NCBI GenBank assembly: GCA_008501585.1
Contig: QQUN01000052.1
Span: forward strand, 1-64,000
Length of the DNA: 64,000 nt
Source: Pseudomonadota bacterium
Lineage (GTDB): Bacteria; Pseudomonadota; Gammaproteobacteria; Burkholderiales; Rhodocyclaceae
Reading direction: 5' to 3'
The notes under the pieces were generated by a model. It was not told where the DNA came from, did not search any database, and saw nothing but the letters and a program-made list of their open reading frames with translations. Made by a program: the position numbers and the translations under genes. Each line of letters begins with the position of its first letter. Position 1 is the first letter of the stretch. Positions 17,261 to 24,352 of this stretch are shown here, piece after piece.

Positions 17261-17875
17261 GTGGCCGAACTCACCCTCACCACCTTTCTCACCCTCGACG
17301 GCGTGATGCAGGCCCCCGGCGGGCCGGCCGAAGACACCGCTGGCCACTTCACGCACGGCGGCTGGCTGGTGCCGCATGCCGACGCCGACATGGGGGCGAC
17401 CATGGTCGATATCTTTTCCCGCGCCGAGGCCTTCCTGCTCGGCCGAATGACGTACGACATCTTTGCCGCGCACTGGCCGCGCGTCACCGACCCCGACGAC
17501 CCGGTGGCGACCAAGCTCAACACCCTGCCCAAGTTCGTCGCCTCGCGCATGCAGCGCCAGTTCGACTGGCACAACACGAGCGCGGTGGCGGACGTGGTGC
17601 CGACCGTTGCCGAACTCAAGCAGCGTTTTGCCGGCGAGGTGCAGGTGCACGGCAGCGGCGACCTGGCGCAGACGCTGATCGCCCATGACCTGATCGACGA
17701 ATACCGCCTGCTGGTGTTCCCCGTGCTGCTGGGGACCGGCAAGCGCCTGTTCGGCGCGGGCACAGCGCCGGCCACGCTGCGCCTGCTGCGCTCGCACACC
17801 ACCGGCACGGGCACGGTCATCAGCGTGTATCGGCGCGCCGGTGCGTTGGAAACCGGCTCGTTTGCCCTGGACTGA
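17261..17875 (+). CDS. dihydrofolate reductase-fold protein (RibD C-terminal-like)
   Basis: A 204-residue member of the RibD C-terminal/dihydrofolate reductase-like family. Seen: the N-terminal strand LTLTTFLTLDGVMQAPGG, LLGRMTYDIFAAHWP, VHGSGDLAQTLIAHDLIDEY, and FPVLLGTGKRLFG. Members bind NADPH; most, including this type, have no defined substrate. The GTG start is chosen because AAGGAG lies six bases before it; an upstream ATG would place the candidate sigma-dependent promoter inside the frame. First gene of the presumed ECF42 regulon. Confidence 0.85.
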   Translation: MAELTLTTFLTLDGVMQAPGGPAEDTAGHFTHGGWLVPHADADMGATMVDIFSRAEAFLLGRMTYDIFAAHWPRVTDPDDPVATKLNTLPKFVASRMQRQFDWHNTSAVADVVPTVAELKQRFAGEVQVHGSGDLAQTLIAHDLIDEYRLLVFPVLLGTGKRLFGAGTAPATLRLLRSHTTGTGTVISVYRRAGALETGSFALD

Positions 17876-17902
17876 GCCCCATCCACCCCCGAGGAGCGCC
17901 CC

Positions 17903-18247
17903 ATGAAATACCTGTGTCTGGTGTATGCCGATGAAGCCTTGCTGCACAGCCTGCCCGACAGCCCCGAAGACGTCGAATGCCAGGCCTATGCCGAGCAGGT
18001 GGCCGCCAGCGGCCGCATGCTGGCGGCCGAGGCGCTCGAGCCGGTGGCCACCGCCACCACCGTGCGCATGCGCGCCGGCAAGGTGTCGATCACCGACGGG
18101 CCGTTCGCCGAAACCAAGGAGCAGCTGGCCGGCTTCTACCTGGTCGAGGCGCGCGACCTGAACGAAGCCATCCAGGTGGCCGCGCAGATCCCCGCTGCCC
18201 GCGTCGGCAGCGTCGAAGTGCGGCCGGTGCGCCAACTGCAGGTGTAA
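17903..18247 (+). CDS. YCII-related DGPF-domain protein
   Basis: A 114-residue protein with the signature TDGPFAETKEQLAGFYLVEA that defines the DGPF subgroup of YCII-related proteins, the constant partner of ECF42 sigma factors. It has a ferredoxin-like (dimeric alpha-beta barrel) fold; biochemical function is unknown. GAGGAG lies before the ATG at normal distance, in almost the same leader as the gene upstream. Located 27 bases after the RibD-like gene. Confidence 0.9.
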   Translation: MKYLCLVYADEALLHSLPDSPEDVECQAYAEQVAASGRMLAAEALEPVATATTVRMRAGKVSITDGPFAETKEQLAGFYLVEARDLNEAIQVAAQIPAARVGSVEVRPVRQLQV

Positions 18248-18271
18248 GCCCTGCATCAACGGAGAGACGAC

Positions 18272-18715
18272 ATGACGACCCAAGACAGCGCGGCCGACGA
18301 AGCCGCCGTACGCACCATGTTCGACGACTGCCGCACGGCCGTGGCCGCCCACGACATCGCCCGGCTGATGCACCACTACACCGACGACCTGGTCGCCTTC
18401 GACGCCATCGGCCCGCTGCGCTTCGAGGGCCGCGCCGCCTACGAGGCGCACTGGCACCGCTGCCTGGCGATGTGCCCGGGCACGATGATCTTCGACATGC
18501 ACGACCTCACGCTGTCGCTGGGCGAGACGGTCGGCTTCGGCCACTACCTGGTGCGTTGCGGCACCACCGCCGAGGACGGCACCGAGCAGGCCGGCTGGAT
18601 GCGCTGCTCGGTCGGCCTGCGCAAGAGCGACGGCCAGTGGCGGATCGCGCATGAGCACTTCTCGGCGCCCTTCGAGCCCGAGACCTGGAAGGCGCAGTTT
18701 GATCTGGCGCCCTGA
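18272..18715 (+). CDS. NTF2-like (SnoaL/DUF4440-type) protein
   Basis: A 147-residue protein with the NTF2-like fold: an N-terminal helix pair (DEAAVRTMFDDCRTAVAAHD), then YTDDLVAFDAIGPLRFEG and WRIAHEHFSAPF. The pattern of a small conical pocket with Asp and His is typical of SnoaL/SgcJ-like proteins; no catalytic role can be assigned. It follows the DGPF gene by 24 bases with GGAGAG before the ATG, as part of the ECF42-linked cluster. Confidence 0.8.
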   Translation: MTTQDSAADEAAVRTMFDDCRTAVAAHDIARLMHHYTDDLVAFDAIGPLRFEGRAAYEAHWHRCLAMCPGTMIFDMHDLTLSLGETVGFGHYLVRCGTTAEDGTEQAGWMRCSVGLRKSDGQWRIAHEHFSAPFEPETWKAQFDLAP

Positions 18716-18744
18716 AGGCCCGGATCTTTCCACGGAAAACGCAC

Positions 18745-19257
18745 ATGCCCCCGAGCATCGATTCACGACCCGCGAGCTTTGCCCAGACTCATCGCCTCGC
18801 CGCGCCGCGCGACGCCGTGTGGGCGGCGCTGTCGCAGGCCGACCGGCTGGCGCGCTGGTGGCCCCCGGCGGGCGCACGGCTGACGCACGCGTCGCTGGCG
18901 TTTCACCTCGGCGGCCGTTTTCTCTATGCCACGCAGCTGCCGGACGGCCAGACGGTGTGGGGCCGCGGGGTGTTTCGCGACATCATGGCGCCGGAGTGCG
19001 TGGTCTTCGTCGCCTCGTTCTCCGATGCCGACGGCGGCGTGCGTCGCCATCCGGGGCGCCCGCTCTGGCCGCGCTATGTGCATCACACGCTGGCACTGGT
19101 CGAGGTGGCCGGCGGCACCGAGTTGCGGTTGTGCGCGCGGCCGGTGCATGCCACCGCGGCCGAGGTCCGTGCCTTCGAAGACGGGCACGCCTGCCTGCAA
19201 CGCGGCTTTGCCGAGGCCTGGGCGCGTCTCGACGCGCACCTGGCCGGCCCGGCCTGA
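18745..19257 (+). CDS. SRPBCC / AHSA1-domain protein
   Basis: A 170-residue START-like helix-grip protein. HRLAAPRDAVWAALSQADRL followed by ARWWPP is the standard beginning of AHSA1-type domains, and FHLGGRFLYA and the C-terminal helix GFAEAWARLDAHLAG complete the fold. Such proteins bind hydrophobic ligands or act as co-chaperone-like modules and are frequent members of ECF42-linked clusters. Spacing to neighbours is about 29 bases on both sides. Ligand unknown. Confidence 0.8.
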   Translation: MPPSIDSRPASFAQTHRLAAPRDAVWAALSQADRLARWWPPAGARLTHASLAFHLGGRFLYATQLPDGQTVWGRGVFRDIMAPECVVFVASFSDADGGVRRHPGRPLWPRYVHHTLALVEVAGGTELRLCARPVHATAAEVRAFEDGHACLQRGFAEAWARLDAHLAGPA

Positions 19258-19286
19258 ACACCCCAACCCCAAAGAAGGAGTCAAGC

Positions 19287-19703
19287 ATGAAAGCCGAACC
19301 CTATCTGCTGTTCCGCGGCGACTGCGAAGCCGCCCTCAATTTCTACAAGGAGGTGCTGGGGGCCGAAGTGACGGCGCTGATGCGCTTTCGCGACGCGCCG
19401 CCGGGCGCCATGCCCGAGATGCCCGGCATGGCCGACAAGGTGATGCACGCCAACCTCAAGATCGGCGACACCATGGTGATGGCCTCGGACGGCCAGTGCG
19501 GCGAATCGAGTGGCTTCGACGGATTCGGGCTGTCGCTGATGGTGGCGGATACGGCCGAGGCGCAGCGGGTGTTTGCCGCACTGGCCGAGGGCGGTGAGGT
19601 GCGCATGGCGCTGGAACAGACCTTCTTTGCGCGGCAGTTCGGCATGGTCACCGATCGTTTCGGGGTGCTGTGGATGGTGATCGAGGACATGGCCGAGGGG
19701 TGA
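19287..19703 (+). CDS. VOC/PhnB-like glyoxalase-fold protein
   Basis: A 138-residue protein of the PhnB-like vicinal-oxygen-chelate family. Seen: PYLLFRGDCEAALNFYKEVL, VMHANLKIGDTMVMASDG and the terminal FGVLWMVIEDM. The start was set at the ATG that follows AAGGAG; a longer upstream frame overlaps the previous gene. PhnB-like proteins are small dimers with no proven enzyme activity in most cases. Last gene of the sigma-factor cluster; repeats follow. Confidence 0.85.
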   Translation: MKAEPYLLFRGDCEAALNFYKEVLGAEVTALMRFRDAPPGAMPEMPGMADKVMHANLKIGDTMVMASDGQCGESSGFDGFGLSLMVADTAEAQRVFAALAEGGEVRMALEQTFFARQFGMVTDRFGVLWMVIEDMAEG

Positions 19704-19720
19704 GGCGTGCGCTTGCAGCG

Positions 19721-19872
19721 GGTTGGTGGGTGGCGAGCCACCCACCCTACGGACCGGTCATCGTGAGGCCGCCGGCAGCTTGTCGGGCGAGCGGGTGGGT
19801 GGCTAGCCACCTACCCTACACCGTGCTGCGGTGCTGATCGAATGTGTAGGGTGGGCGGCTTGCCGCCCACCA
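19721..19872. repeat. three copies of a GGTGGGTGGC-type palindrome
   Basis: Copies lie at about 19721-19750, 19791-19819 and 19844-19872. Each is a palindrome of the form GTGGGTGGC/GCCACCCACCCTAC, differing from the GGATAAG repeat family elsewhere in the window. The first two have one orientation and the third is inverted. They occupy the gap between the VOC gene and the DUF1127 gene. Confidence 0.7.
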
Positions 19873-19909
19873 GTGCGCCCGGTTGCGAGCGCCGCCAACC
19901 AAGCGCGAC

Positions 19910-20137
19910 TTACTTGATCCAGAATGGCTTGTTGCCTTCGAAATCGGCCTGGCTACGGCTGATGCCGACGTCGCGCAGCACATGGTCGTCCAGTTCGCGC
20001 AGCTCGCGGCGCGAGGCGCTGCGCTTGCGCCAGACGGAGAGGGTGGTGCGCATGGCGTGGCCCAGGTGGCGCAGCAGCGAAGCGATGTCGGTGCTGGCAA
20101 CGGCAGGGGCGCAAGCTTTGTGGGTCAGGCTGCTCAT
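19910..20137 (-). CDS. small DUF1127 protein
   Basis: A 75-residue protein ending in the DUF1127 module: RELRELDDHVLRDVGISRSQ followed by ADFEGNKPFW. DUF1127 (YjiS-like) proteins are small, basic and often RNA- or stress-related; some bind RNA. AAGGAG lies seven bases before the ATG. It diverges from a LysR gene, a frequent pairing in Proteobacteria, so the regulator may control it. Confidence 0.85.
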   Translation of the reverse strand: MSSLTHKACAPAVASTDIASLLRHLGHAMRTTLSVWRKRSASRRELRELDDHVLRDVGISRSQADFEGNKPFWIK

Positions 20138-20293
20138 GATGCGTCTCCTTGTGGGGCGTTGGTGAGTTGAAGCTTGGCCGCTCAGGACAAAAGCATCCAA
20201 TCGTTTATTCGGATTCGCCCGTTCGGAAATTGTGATGGCGTCGCTGGCTGAACTACGGTGTACTGACCACCGACGCATTTGCCGGAGCACGCC

Positions 20294-21196
20294 ATGGAGC
20301 TCTATCACCTCAGAACCTTCGTTGCCGTTGCCGAAGAAAAGCACCTCACCCGCGCCGCCGAGCGCCTGTTCACCAGCCAGCCGGCGATCAGCGCGCATAT
20401 CAAGGCGCTGGAAGAAACCCTCGGCGTGACGCTGTTCGACCGCACCCCCAAGGGCATGCGGCTGACCCCGGTGGGCGAGGAGCTGCTACCCCGTGCCCGC
20501 CAGGCACTGGCCGCGGCCAGCGCCGTGATGCAGCACGCCAAGGGCTTGCAGGACGAACTGATCGGCAGCGTACGCATCGGCCTCAATACCGACGCCCGCT
20601 TCCTGCGCCTGACCGCGCTGCAGGCCGGCCTGGCCGCACACTACCCGCGGCTTGAAGTGGCCATGCTCACCGGTTCGACCGGCACCAACCTGCCGGCGGT
20701 GCGCGTGGGCAAGCTCGACGCTGCCTTCGTCACCGGCGAGATCGACGACCCCAGCCTGAGCGTGTGCTTTCTGTGCGACGAGCCGCTGGTGATCGGCGCA
20801 CCGGCCTCGCTGCGCGAGCAGATCAGTTCCACCGAGGTGGCCGAGCTGGCCCGCCTACCGTGGGTGTACACCTCGCCCGACTGCTCGCACTTTGCGGCGA
20901 TGCGGGCGATCTTCGAGGCGCACTGCTGCGAACCGACGCGCATGCTGATCGCCAACCAGGAAGATGCCCTGGTCGAAATGATTCGTGCCGGCGTCGGGCT
21001 GGGCATCGTGCGGGCCGGCGTGTTTGCCGCCGACGAGCAGGCCTATGAGCTGCCGGTGGCACTGCCGTCGGTGCCGCTGCAGTTCGTGTACCAACGCAAG
21101 CGCGAGAACGACCCGCTGATCCGCGCGGTCATGCATCAACTGTGCGCGGTGTGGGAGATTGCGCCGCCCGACGCCCTGGCCCGCCAGGCCGGCTGA
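20294..21196 (+). CDS. LysR-family transcriptional regulator
   Basis: A 300-residue LysR protein. The HTH is in EEKHLTRAAERLFTSQPAIS followed by AHIKALEETLGVTLFDRTPK; the effector domain has SVRIGLNTDARFLRL and GIVRAG segments. The start MELYHLRTFV is standard for the family; GGAG lies about eight bases upstream. It is divergent from the DUF1127 gene across about 155 bases that should hold both promoters. The unusual 183-bp tandem array begins just after its stop. Confidence 0.88.
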   Translation: MELYHLRTFVAVAEEKHLTRAAERLFTSQPAISAHIKALEETLGVTLFDRTPKGMRLTPVGEELLPRARQALAAASAVMQHAKGLQDELIGSVRIGLNTDARFLRLTALQAGLAAHYPRLEVAMLTGSTGTNLPAVRVGKLDAAFVTGEIDDPSLSVCFLCDEPLVIGAPASLREQISSTEVAELARLPWVYTSPDCSHFAAMRAIFEAHCCEPTRMLIANQEDALVEMIRAGVGLGIVRAGVFAADEQAYELPVALPSVPLQFVYQRKRENDPLIRAVMHQLCAVWEIAPPDALARQAG

Positions 21197-21207
21197 GGCG
21201 GCACGCC

Positions 21208-21675
21208 TTATCCACGGGGGCCGTGGGCAGGCTTGTGGACAAGCTGTGGGAGGGGGTGCTATCTCCTTGAGCCAGCGGTGATTTCTTCGGCTGCCTAAAA
21301 ATGTGGCAATCGCGGGGAGCCGCCCCGGGGCGCACGCTTTTCGCATGAAACCGGCGCCAGTCGGGCGTTTCGGCGGCGCGGCGAGTGGTTTTATCCCCGT
21401 CGGCCGTGGGCCAAGCTGTGGATAAGCTGTGTGCCGGCGCGCTATCCGACTGAGGGGACGGTGTTTTTTTGCGCTGCCGCAAAATGAGGCAAACCCGGGG
21501 CGGCGGCGCGAGTACAGCCGATTGGCATGAAACCCGCGCCAGCCGGGCGTTCCAGCCCGGTTGGCGGATGGCCTTATCCCCGTGCGGCGTGGGCGACTCT
21601 GTGGATAAGCTGTGTGCCGGGCGGCTATCCGGCTGAGGCGACAGGGTTTTTTTGCATTGCCGCAAAATGAGGCAG
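21208..21675. repeat. tandem array of 183-bp units with paired DnaA-box-like sites
   Basis: About 2.6 units in exact 183-base register. At the same place in each are TTATCC(A/C)CG (at 21208, 21391, 21574) and, 26 bases on, TGTGGA(C/T)AAGCTGTG (at 21234, 21417, 21600). The second and third TGTGGATAA are perfect DnaA boxes on the opposite strand. Other shared blocks are GCTATC, a T-rich run before GC(C)GCAAAATGAGGCA, and GCATGAAACC(G/C)GCGCCAG. The unit length is divisible by three, so a shadow frame repeats too, but no gene is credible. The array resembles a DnaA-binding cluster rather than a coding region. Confidence 0.7.
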
Positions 21676-21696
21676 GGGTGATGCGCCCCTGCGCTC

Positions 21697-21782
21697 AGAA
21701 CTTGTGAATAAATCGACTGCGCGTGCCGATTGCTGCGTTGCTCACTCGGCCCGGCTCGCTACGATTTCTTCACAAGTTTTCA
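21697..21782. repeat. inverted-repeat element flush with the arsA stop codon
   Basis: Arms AACTTGTGAATAAATCG and CGATTTCTTCACAAGTT (one mismatch) bound an 80-base element between the tandem array and arsA. The right arm ends one base from the arsA stop complement. A second copy, carrying extra internal sequence, is at the end of rhlE near 60.4 kb. The transcript would form a long hairpin just after the stop codon, so it may act in termination or RNA protection. Confidence 0.7.
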
Positions 21783-23549
21783 GGCGATGCTGCGCTGGCG
21801 CTCGGCCAGGGCCAGCAAACGCGCCACGCCCACCGGTTCATCGGCCAGCAGCGGCACCACGGCATAGCGTCGGGCGTGCGTGTGCGCCACGGTCTCGATC
21901 TCGCGCCACTCGTTCAGCGCCCGCTGGCGCAGCAGCGGCGCGTCGCTGCCGGCGGCCGCAATGCTGTTGTTGATGACCCAGGCCCAGGGCTCGATGCCGG
22001 CGCGGCGCAGGTCGGCCTGCAGGTGGGCCGCTTCGAGCACGGGCGTGGTCTCGGCGAGGGTGACGAGCAACACCTTGGTCTGTGCCGGGTCCTGCAATTG
22101 CTGCATGGGGGTGATCTCGGCCTGCGCCTGGGCGCCGCGCTGGCGCAGCATCTCGCGGTGGTAGGCGCCGGTGGCGTCGAGCAGCAGCAGGGAGTGGCCG
22201 GTGGGCGCGGTGTCCATCACCACGAACTGCTGGCCAGCCTCGCGGATGACGCGGGAGAAGGCCTGGAACACGGCGATCTCCTCGGTGCAGGGCGAGCGCA
22301 GGTCTTCTTCGAGCAGGGCGCGGCCTTGCGCATCGAGTGCCGCACCGCGGGTGGCGAGCACCTGTGCGCGGTAGCGTGCGGTTTCGGCGACCGGGTCGAT
22401 GCGGCTGACGGTCAGCCCGGGCAGCGAACCGGCCAGGGTGTCGGCCAGATGCGCGGCGGGGTCGGAGGTGGACAGGTGCACCGGCAGCCCGCGTTGCGCC
22501 AGTTCCAGCGCCAGCGCGGCGGCCAGGGTGGTCTTGCCCACGCCGCCCTTGCCCATCAGCATGATCAGGCCGTGGCCATCGGGCGCGATGGTGTCGATCA
22601 GGCCGGCGAAATCGGGGGCGTCGATGGCCGGTGCGGCCGCGGTGTCGGGGACGACGGGCGCCGGCGTGTCGGCGAGCAGCCGGCGCAGGGCGGCCAGCCC
22701 GACCAGGTTGACCGCCTGGAGCGGCACGGTGTCGGTCGGCAGGGCGCGCAGGGCCTCGGGTAGCGCGGTCAGCGCAGCGGCCTCGCGCGCGCACACGGCG
22801 CGGGCCAGCGGGTCGTCACCGGCATCGGCGCGCGACAGGATGCCGTTGATGACGAGGTATTGCTGTGTCAGGCCGATGGCGGCCAGCTCGCCGTGGGTGC
22901 GCGCCACTTCGCGCAGTGTCGAGGGCTGGGCGCGGGCGACCAGCACCAACCGGGTGCGGGCCGGGTCGGCCAGCGCGGCGACGGCGGCCTTGTACTGGGC
23001 GCGCTGTTTTTCCAGCCCGGCCAGCGGCCCGAGGCAGGAAGCGTCGCCCTTGCCGGCGTCGAGAAAGCCGGTCCATGCGCCGGGCAGTTGCAGCAGGCGG
23101 ATGGTGTGGCCGGTGGGCGCGGTGTCGAAAATGACATGGTCGAAACCGGCGGTGAGGCTGGCATCGGTCAGCAGCGCGGTGAATTCGTCGAAGGCGGCGA
23201 TTTCGGTGGTGCAGGCGCCCGACAGTTGCTCCTCGATGCTGCGGATGACCGCCTCGGGCAGCACGCCGCGCACCGGCCCGACGATGCGGTCGCGATAGGC
23301 CTGGGCGGCTTGCTGGGGGTCGATCTCCAGCGCCGACAGGCCGGGCACCTCGGCCACCGGCACGACGCGGTTGCCGATCTCGATGCCGAACACCTGCCCG
23401 ACGTTGGAGGCCGGGTCGGTGCTGACCAGCAGCACCCGCTGCCCGGCGTCGGCCAGGCGGATGGCGGTGGCGCAGGCCAGCGAGGTCTTGCCGACGCCGC
23501 CCTTGCCGGTGAAGAACAGGAAGCGCGGCGGCTGGGCAAGATAGTGCAT
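21780..23549 (-). CDS. arsA: arsenite-stimulated ATPase ArsA
   Basis: A 589-residue two-domain ATPase that normally powers arsenite or antimonite efflux through ArsB. Two P-loops are seen: GKGGVGKT at 15-22 and again near 333. The metalloid-binding cysteines fall at 113 (GACTTE), 172 (SCLGPL) and 421 (SPCTEE), matching Cys113, 172 and 422 of the R773 enzyme. The DTAPTGHT signature follows each ATPase half. The start MHYLAQPPRF gives the family length. Third gene of arsRDA; no arsB, acr3 or arsC is adjacent. Confidence 0.95.
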   Translation of the reverse strand: MHYLAQPPRFLFFTGKGGVGKTSLACATAIRLADAGQRVLLVSTDPASNVGQVFGIEIGNRVVPVAEVPGLSALEIDPQQAAQAYRDRIVGPVRGVLPEAVIRSIEEQLSGACTTEIAAFDEFTALLTDASLTAGFDHVIFDTAPTGHTIRLLQLPGAWTGFLDAGKGDASCLGPLAGLEKQRAQYKAAVAALADPARTRLVLVARAQPSTLREVARTHGELAAIGLTQQYLVINGILSRADAGDDPLARAVCAREAAALTALPEALRALPTDTVPLQAVNLVGLAALRRLLADTPAPVVPDTAAAPAIDAPDFAGLIDTIAPDGHGLIMLMGKGGVGKTTLAAALALELAQRGLPVHLSTSDPAAHLADTLAGSLPGLTVSRIDPVAETARYRAQVLATRGAALDAQGRALLEEDLRSPCTEEIAVFQAFSRVIREAGQQFVVMDTAPTGHSLLLLDATGAYHREMLRQRGAQAQAEITPMQQLQDPAQTKVLLVTLAETTPVLEAAHLQADLRRAGIEPWAWVINNSIAAAGSDAPLLRQRALNEWREIETVAHTHARRYAVVPLLADEPVGVARLLALAERQRSIA

Positions 23550-23562
23550 GGGGCGCGTCCGC

Positions 23563-23931
23563 TTAACCGGCGCAGCGCCCGCCGGAGCAGCAACCGCTGA
23601 CTTCCGGCTCGGGCTCGGCAGGCGCGGCGGCGGCACCCAGCCAGTGGGTCAGCTCGGCGCGGTTGGGGTAGCGGCCGGCCATGGCGATCTCGCCGTCGAG
23701 CAGGATCAGCGGCAGGGCATCGGGGCCGGAGCGGTCGAGAAAGCTCTTGACCGTGGCGTTGCCGGCAAAGGCCAGCGGCTGCTGGCCGAGGTTGTAGCGG
23801 TCGATGCGGGCGCCGTTCTGCGCGGCCCATTCGAGGTCGGCGGCGAAGGTGATCAGCGCCTGGTCGGCGTCAACACCGCAGACGCCCGAGCTGCAGCACA
23901 GGGCGGGATCGAACACTTGGATGCTTTTCAT
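23563..23931 (-). CDS. arsD: arsenic metallochaperone ArsD
   Basis: A 122-residue protein that hands As(III) or Sb(III) to ArsA and weakly represses the operon. Cys12, Cys13 and Cys18 (ALCCSSGVC) are exactly those required in R773 ArsD, and a second vicinal pair with a third Cys is present at the C-terminus (GCCSGGRC). Thioredoxin-like fold. It lies 33 bases downstream of arsR and 13 bases upstream of arsA, so the three are one operon. Confidence 0.94.
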   Translation of the reverse strand: MKSIQVFDPALCCSSGVCGVDADQALITFAADLEWAAQNGARIDRYNLGQQPLAFAGNATVKSFLDRSGPDALPLILLDGEIAMAGRYPNRAELTHWLGAAAAPAEPEPEVSGCCSGGRCAG

Positions 23932-23964
23932 GGACGGGTTCCTTGATCGGATGAGGTGAAAAAG

Positions 23965-24294
23965 TCAGCGTTTGCCGGCGGCGGCGCGAAGCTCGAGGCA
24001 TTTCTCGGGCTGGTCGGCGCAGCACGCTTCGGTGAGGTAGGCGATGGTGTCGAGCATCAGCGGAATGTTGGCCCGGTAGCGCTGGTAGCGCCCCTCGGGG
24101 GTGACCGTGATCAGCCCGGCGCGGGTCAGCGCCTTGAAGTGGAACGACAGGTTGGTGGGCGGCACATCGAGCGCGCTGGCGATGTCGCCGGCAACCAGGC
24201 CGTCGGGCGCCTTGCGCACCAGCAGCCGGTAGATTTCCAGGCGCAAGCCGGAGGCGAGGGATTCGAAAACGGCGGTGGCCGTGGCGGTATTCAT
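23965..24294 (-). CDS. arsR: ArsR-family arsenic repressor
   Basis: A 109-residue winged-helix repressor. The recognition helix region is DVPPTNLSFHFKALTRAGLI. The classic ELCVCDL metal site is absent (the place reads DGLVAGDIA); instead there is a C-terminal cysteine set Cys91, Cys92 and Cys99 in ACCADQPEKC, similar to the Acidithiobacillus-type ArsR that binds As(III) near the C-terminus. It is the first gene of arsRDA and probably autoregulates through a palindrome just upstream. Confidence 0.93.
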   Translation of the reverse strand: MNTATATAVFESLASGLRLEIYRLLVRKAPDGLVAGDIASALDVPPTNLSFHFKALTRAGLITVTPEGRYQRYRANIPLMLDTIAYLTEACCADQPEKCLELRAAAGKR

Positions 24295-24306
24295 GCCGCG
24301 ACTCTA

Positions 24307-24318
24307 CAACAGATGTTG
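24307..24318. promoter_or_regulatory. candidate ArsR operator
   Basis: CAACAGATGTTG is a perfect inverted repeat (5-base arms, 2-base centre) 12 bases upstream of the arsR start, inside the short gap to the diguanylate cyclase gene. Position and symmetry suit a dimeric ArsR binding site. Confidence 0.4.
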
Positions 24319-24352
24319 AACTATCAAAATGATCTGGGTCAGTTGTGCGCCT

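Noticed and set aside
21129-21665. A 178-codon minus-strand frame with three internal repeats
   Set aside because: The repeats arise from the 183-base DNA unit, which is a multiple of three. No ribosome site, no recognisable fold, and substitutions do not favour synonymous change.
21208-21675. A chromosomal origin (oriC)
   Set aside because: DnaA boxes are present, but dnaA, dnaN, rpmH and gyrB are not, and no clear AT-rich unwinding region is seen. Recorded instead as a DnaA-box array.
21208-21675. CRISPR array
   Set aside because: The unit is 183 bases with conservation across most of it; there are no short repeats with unique spacers and no cas genes.
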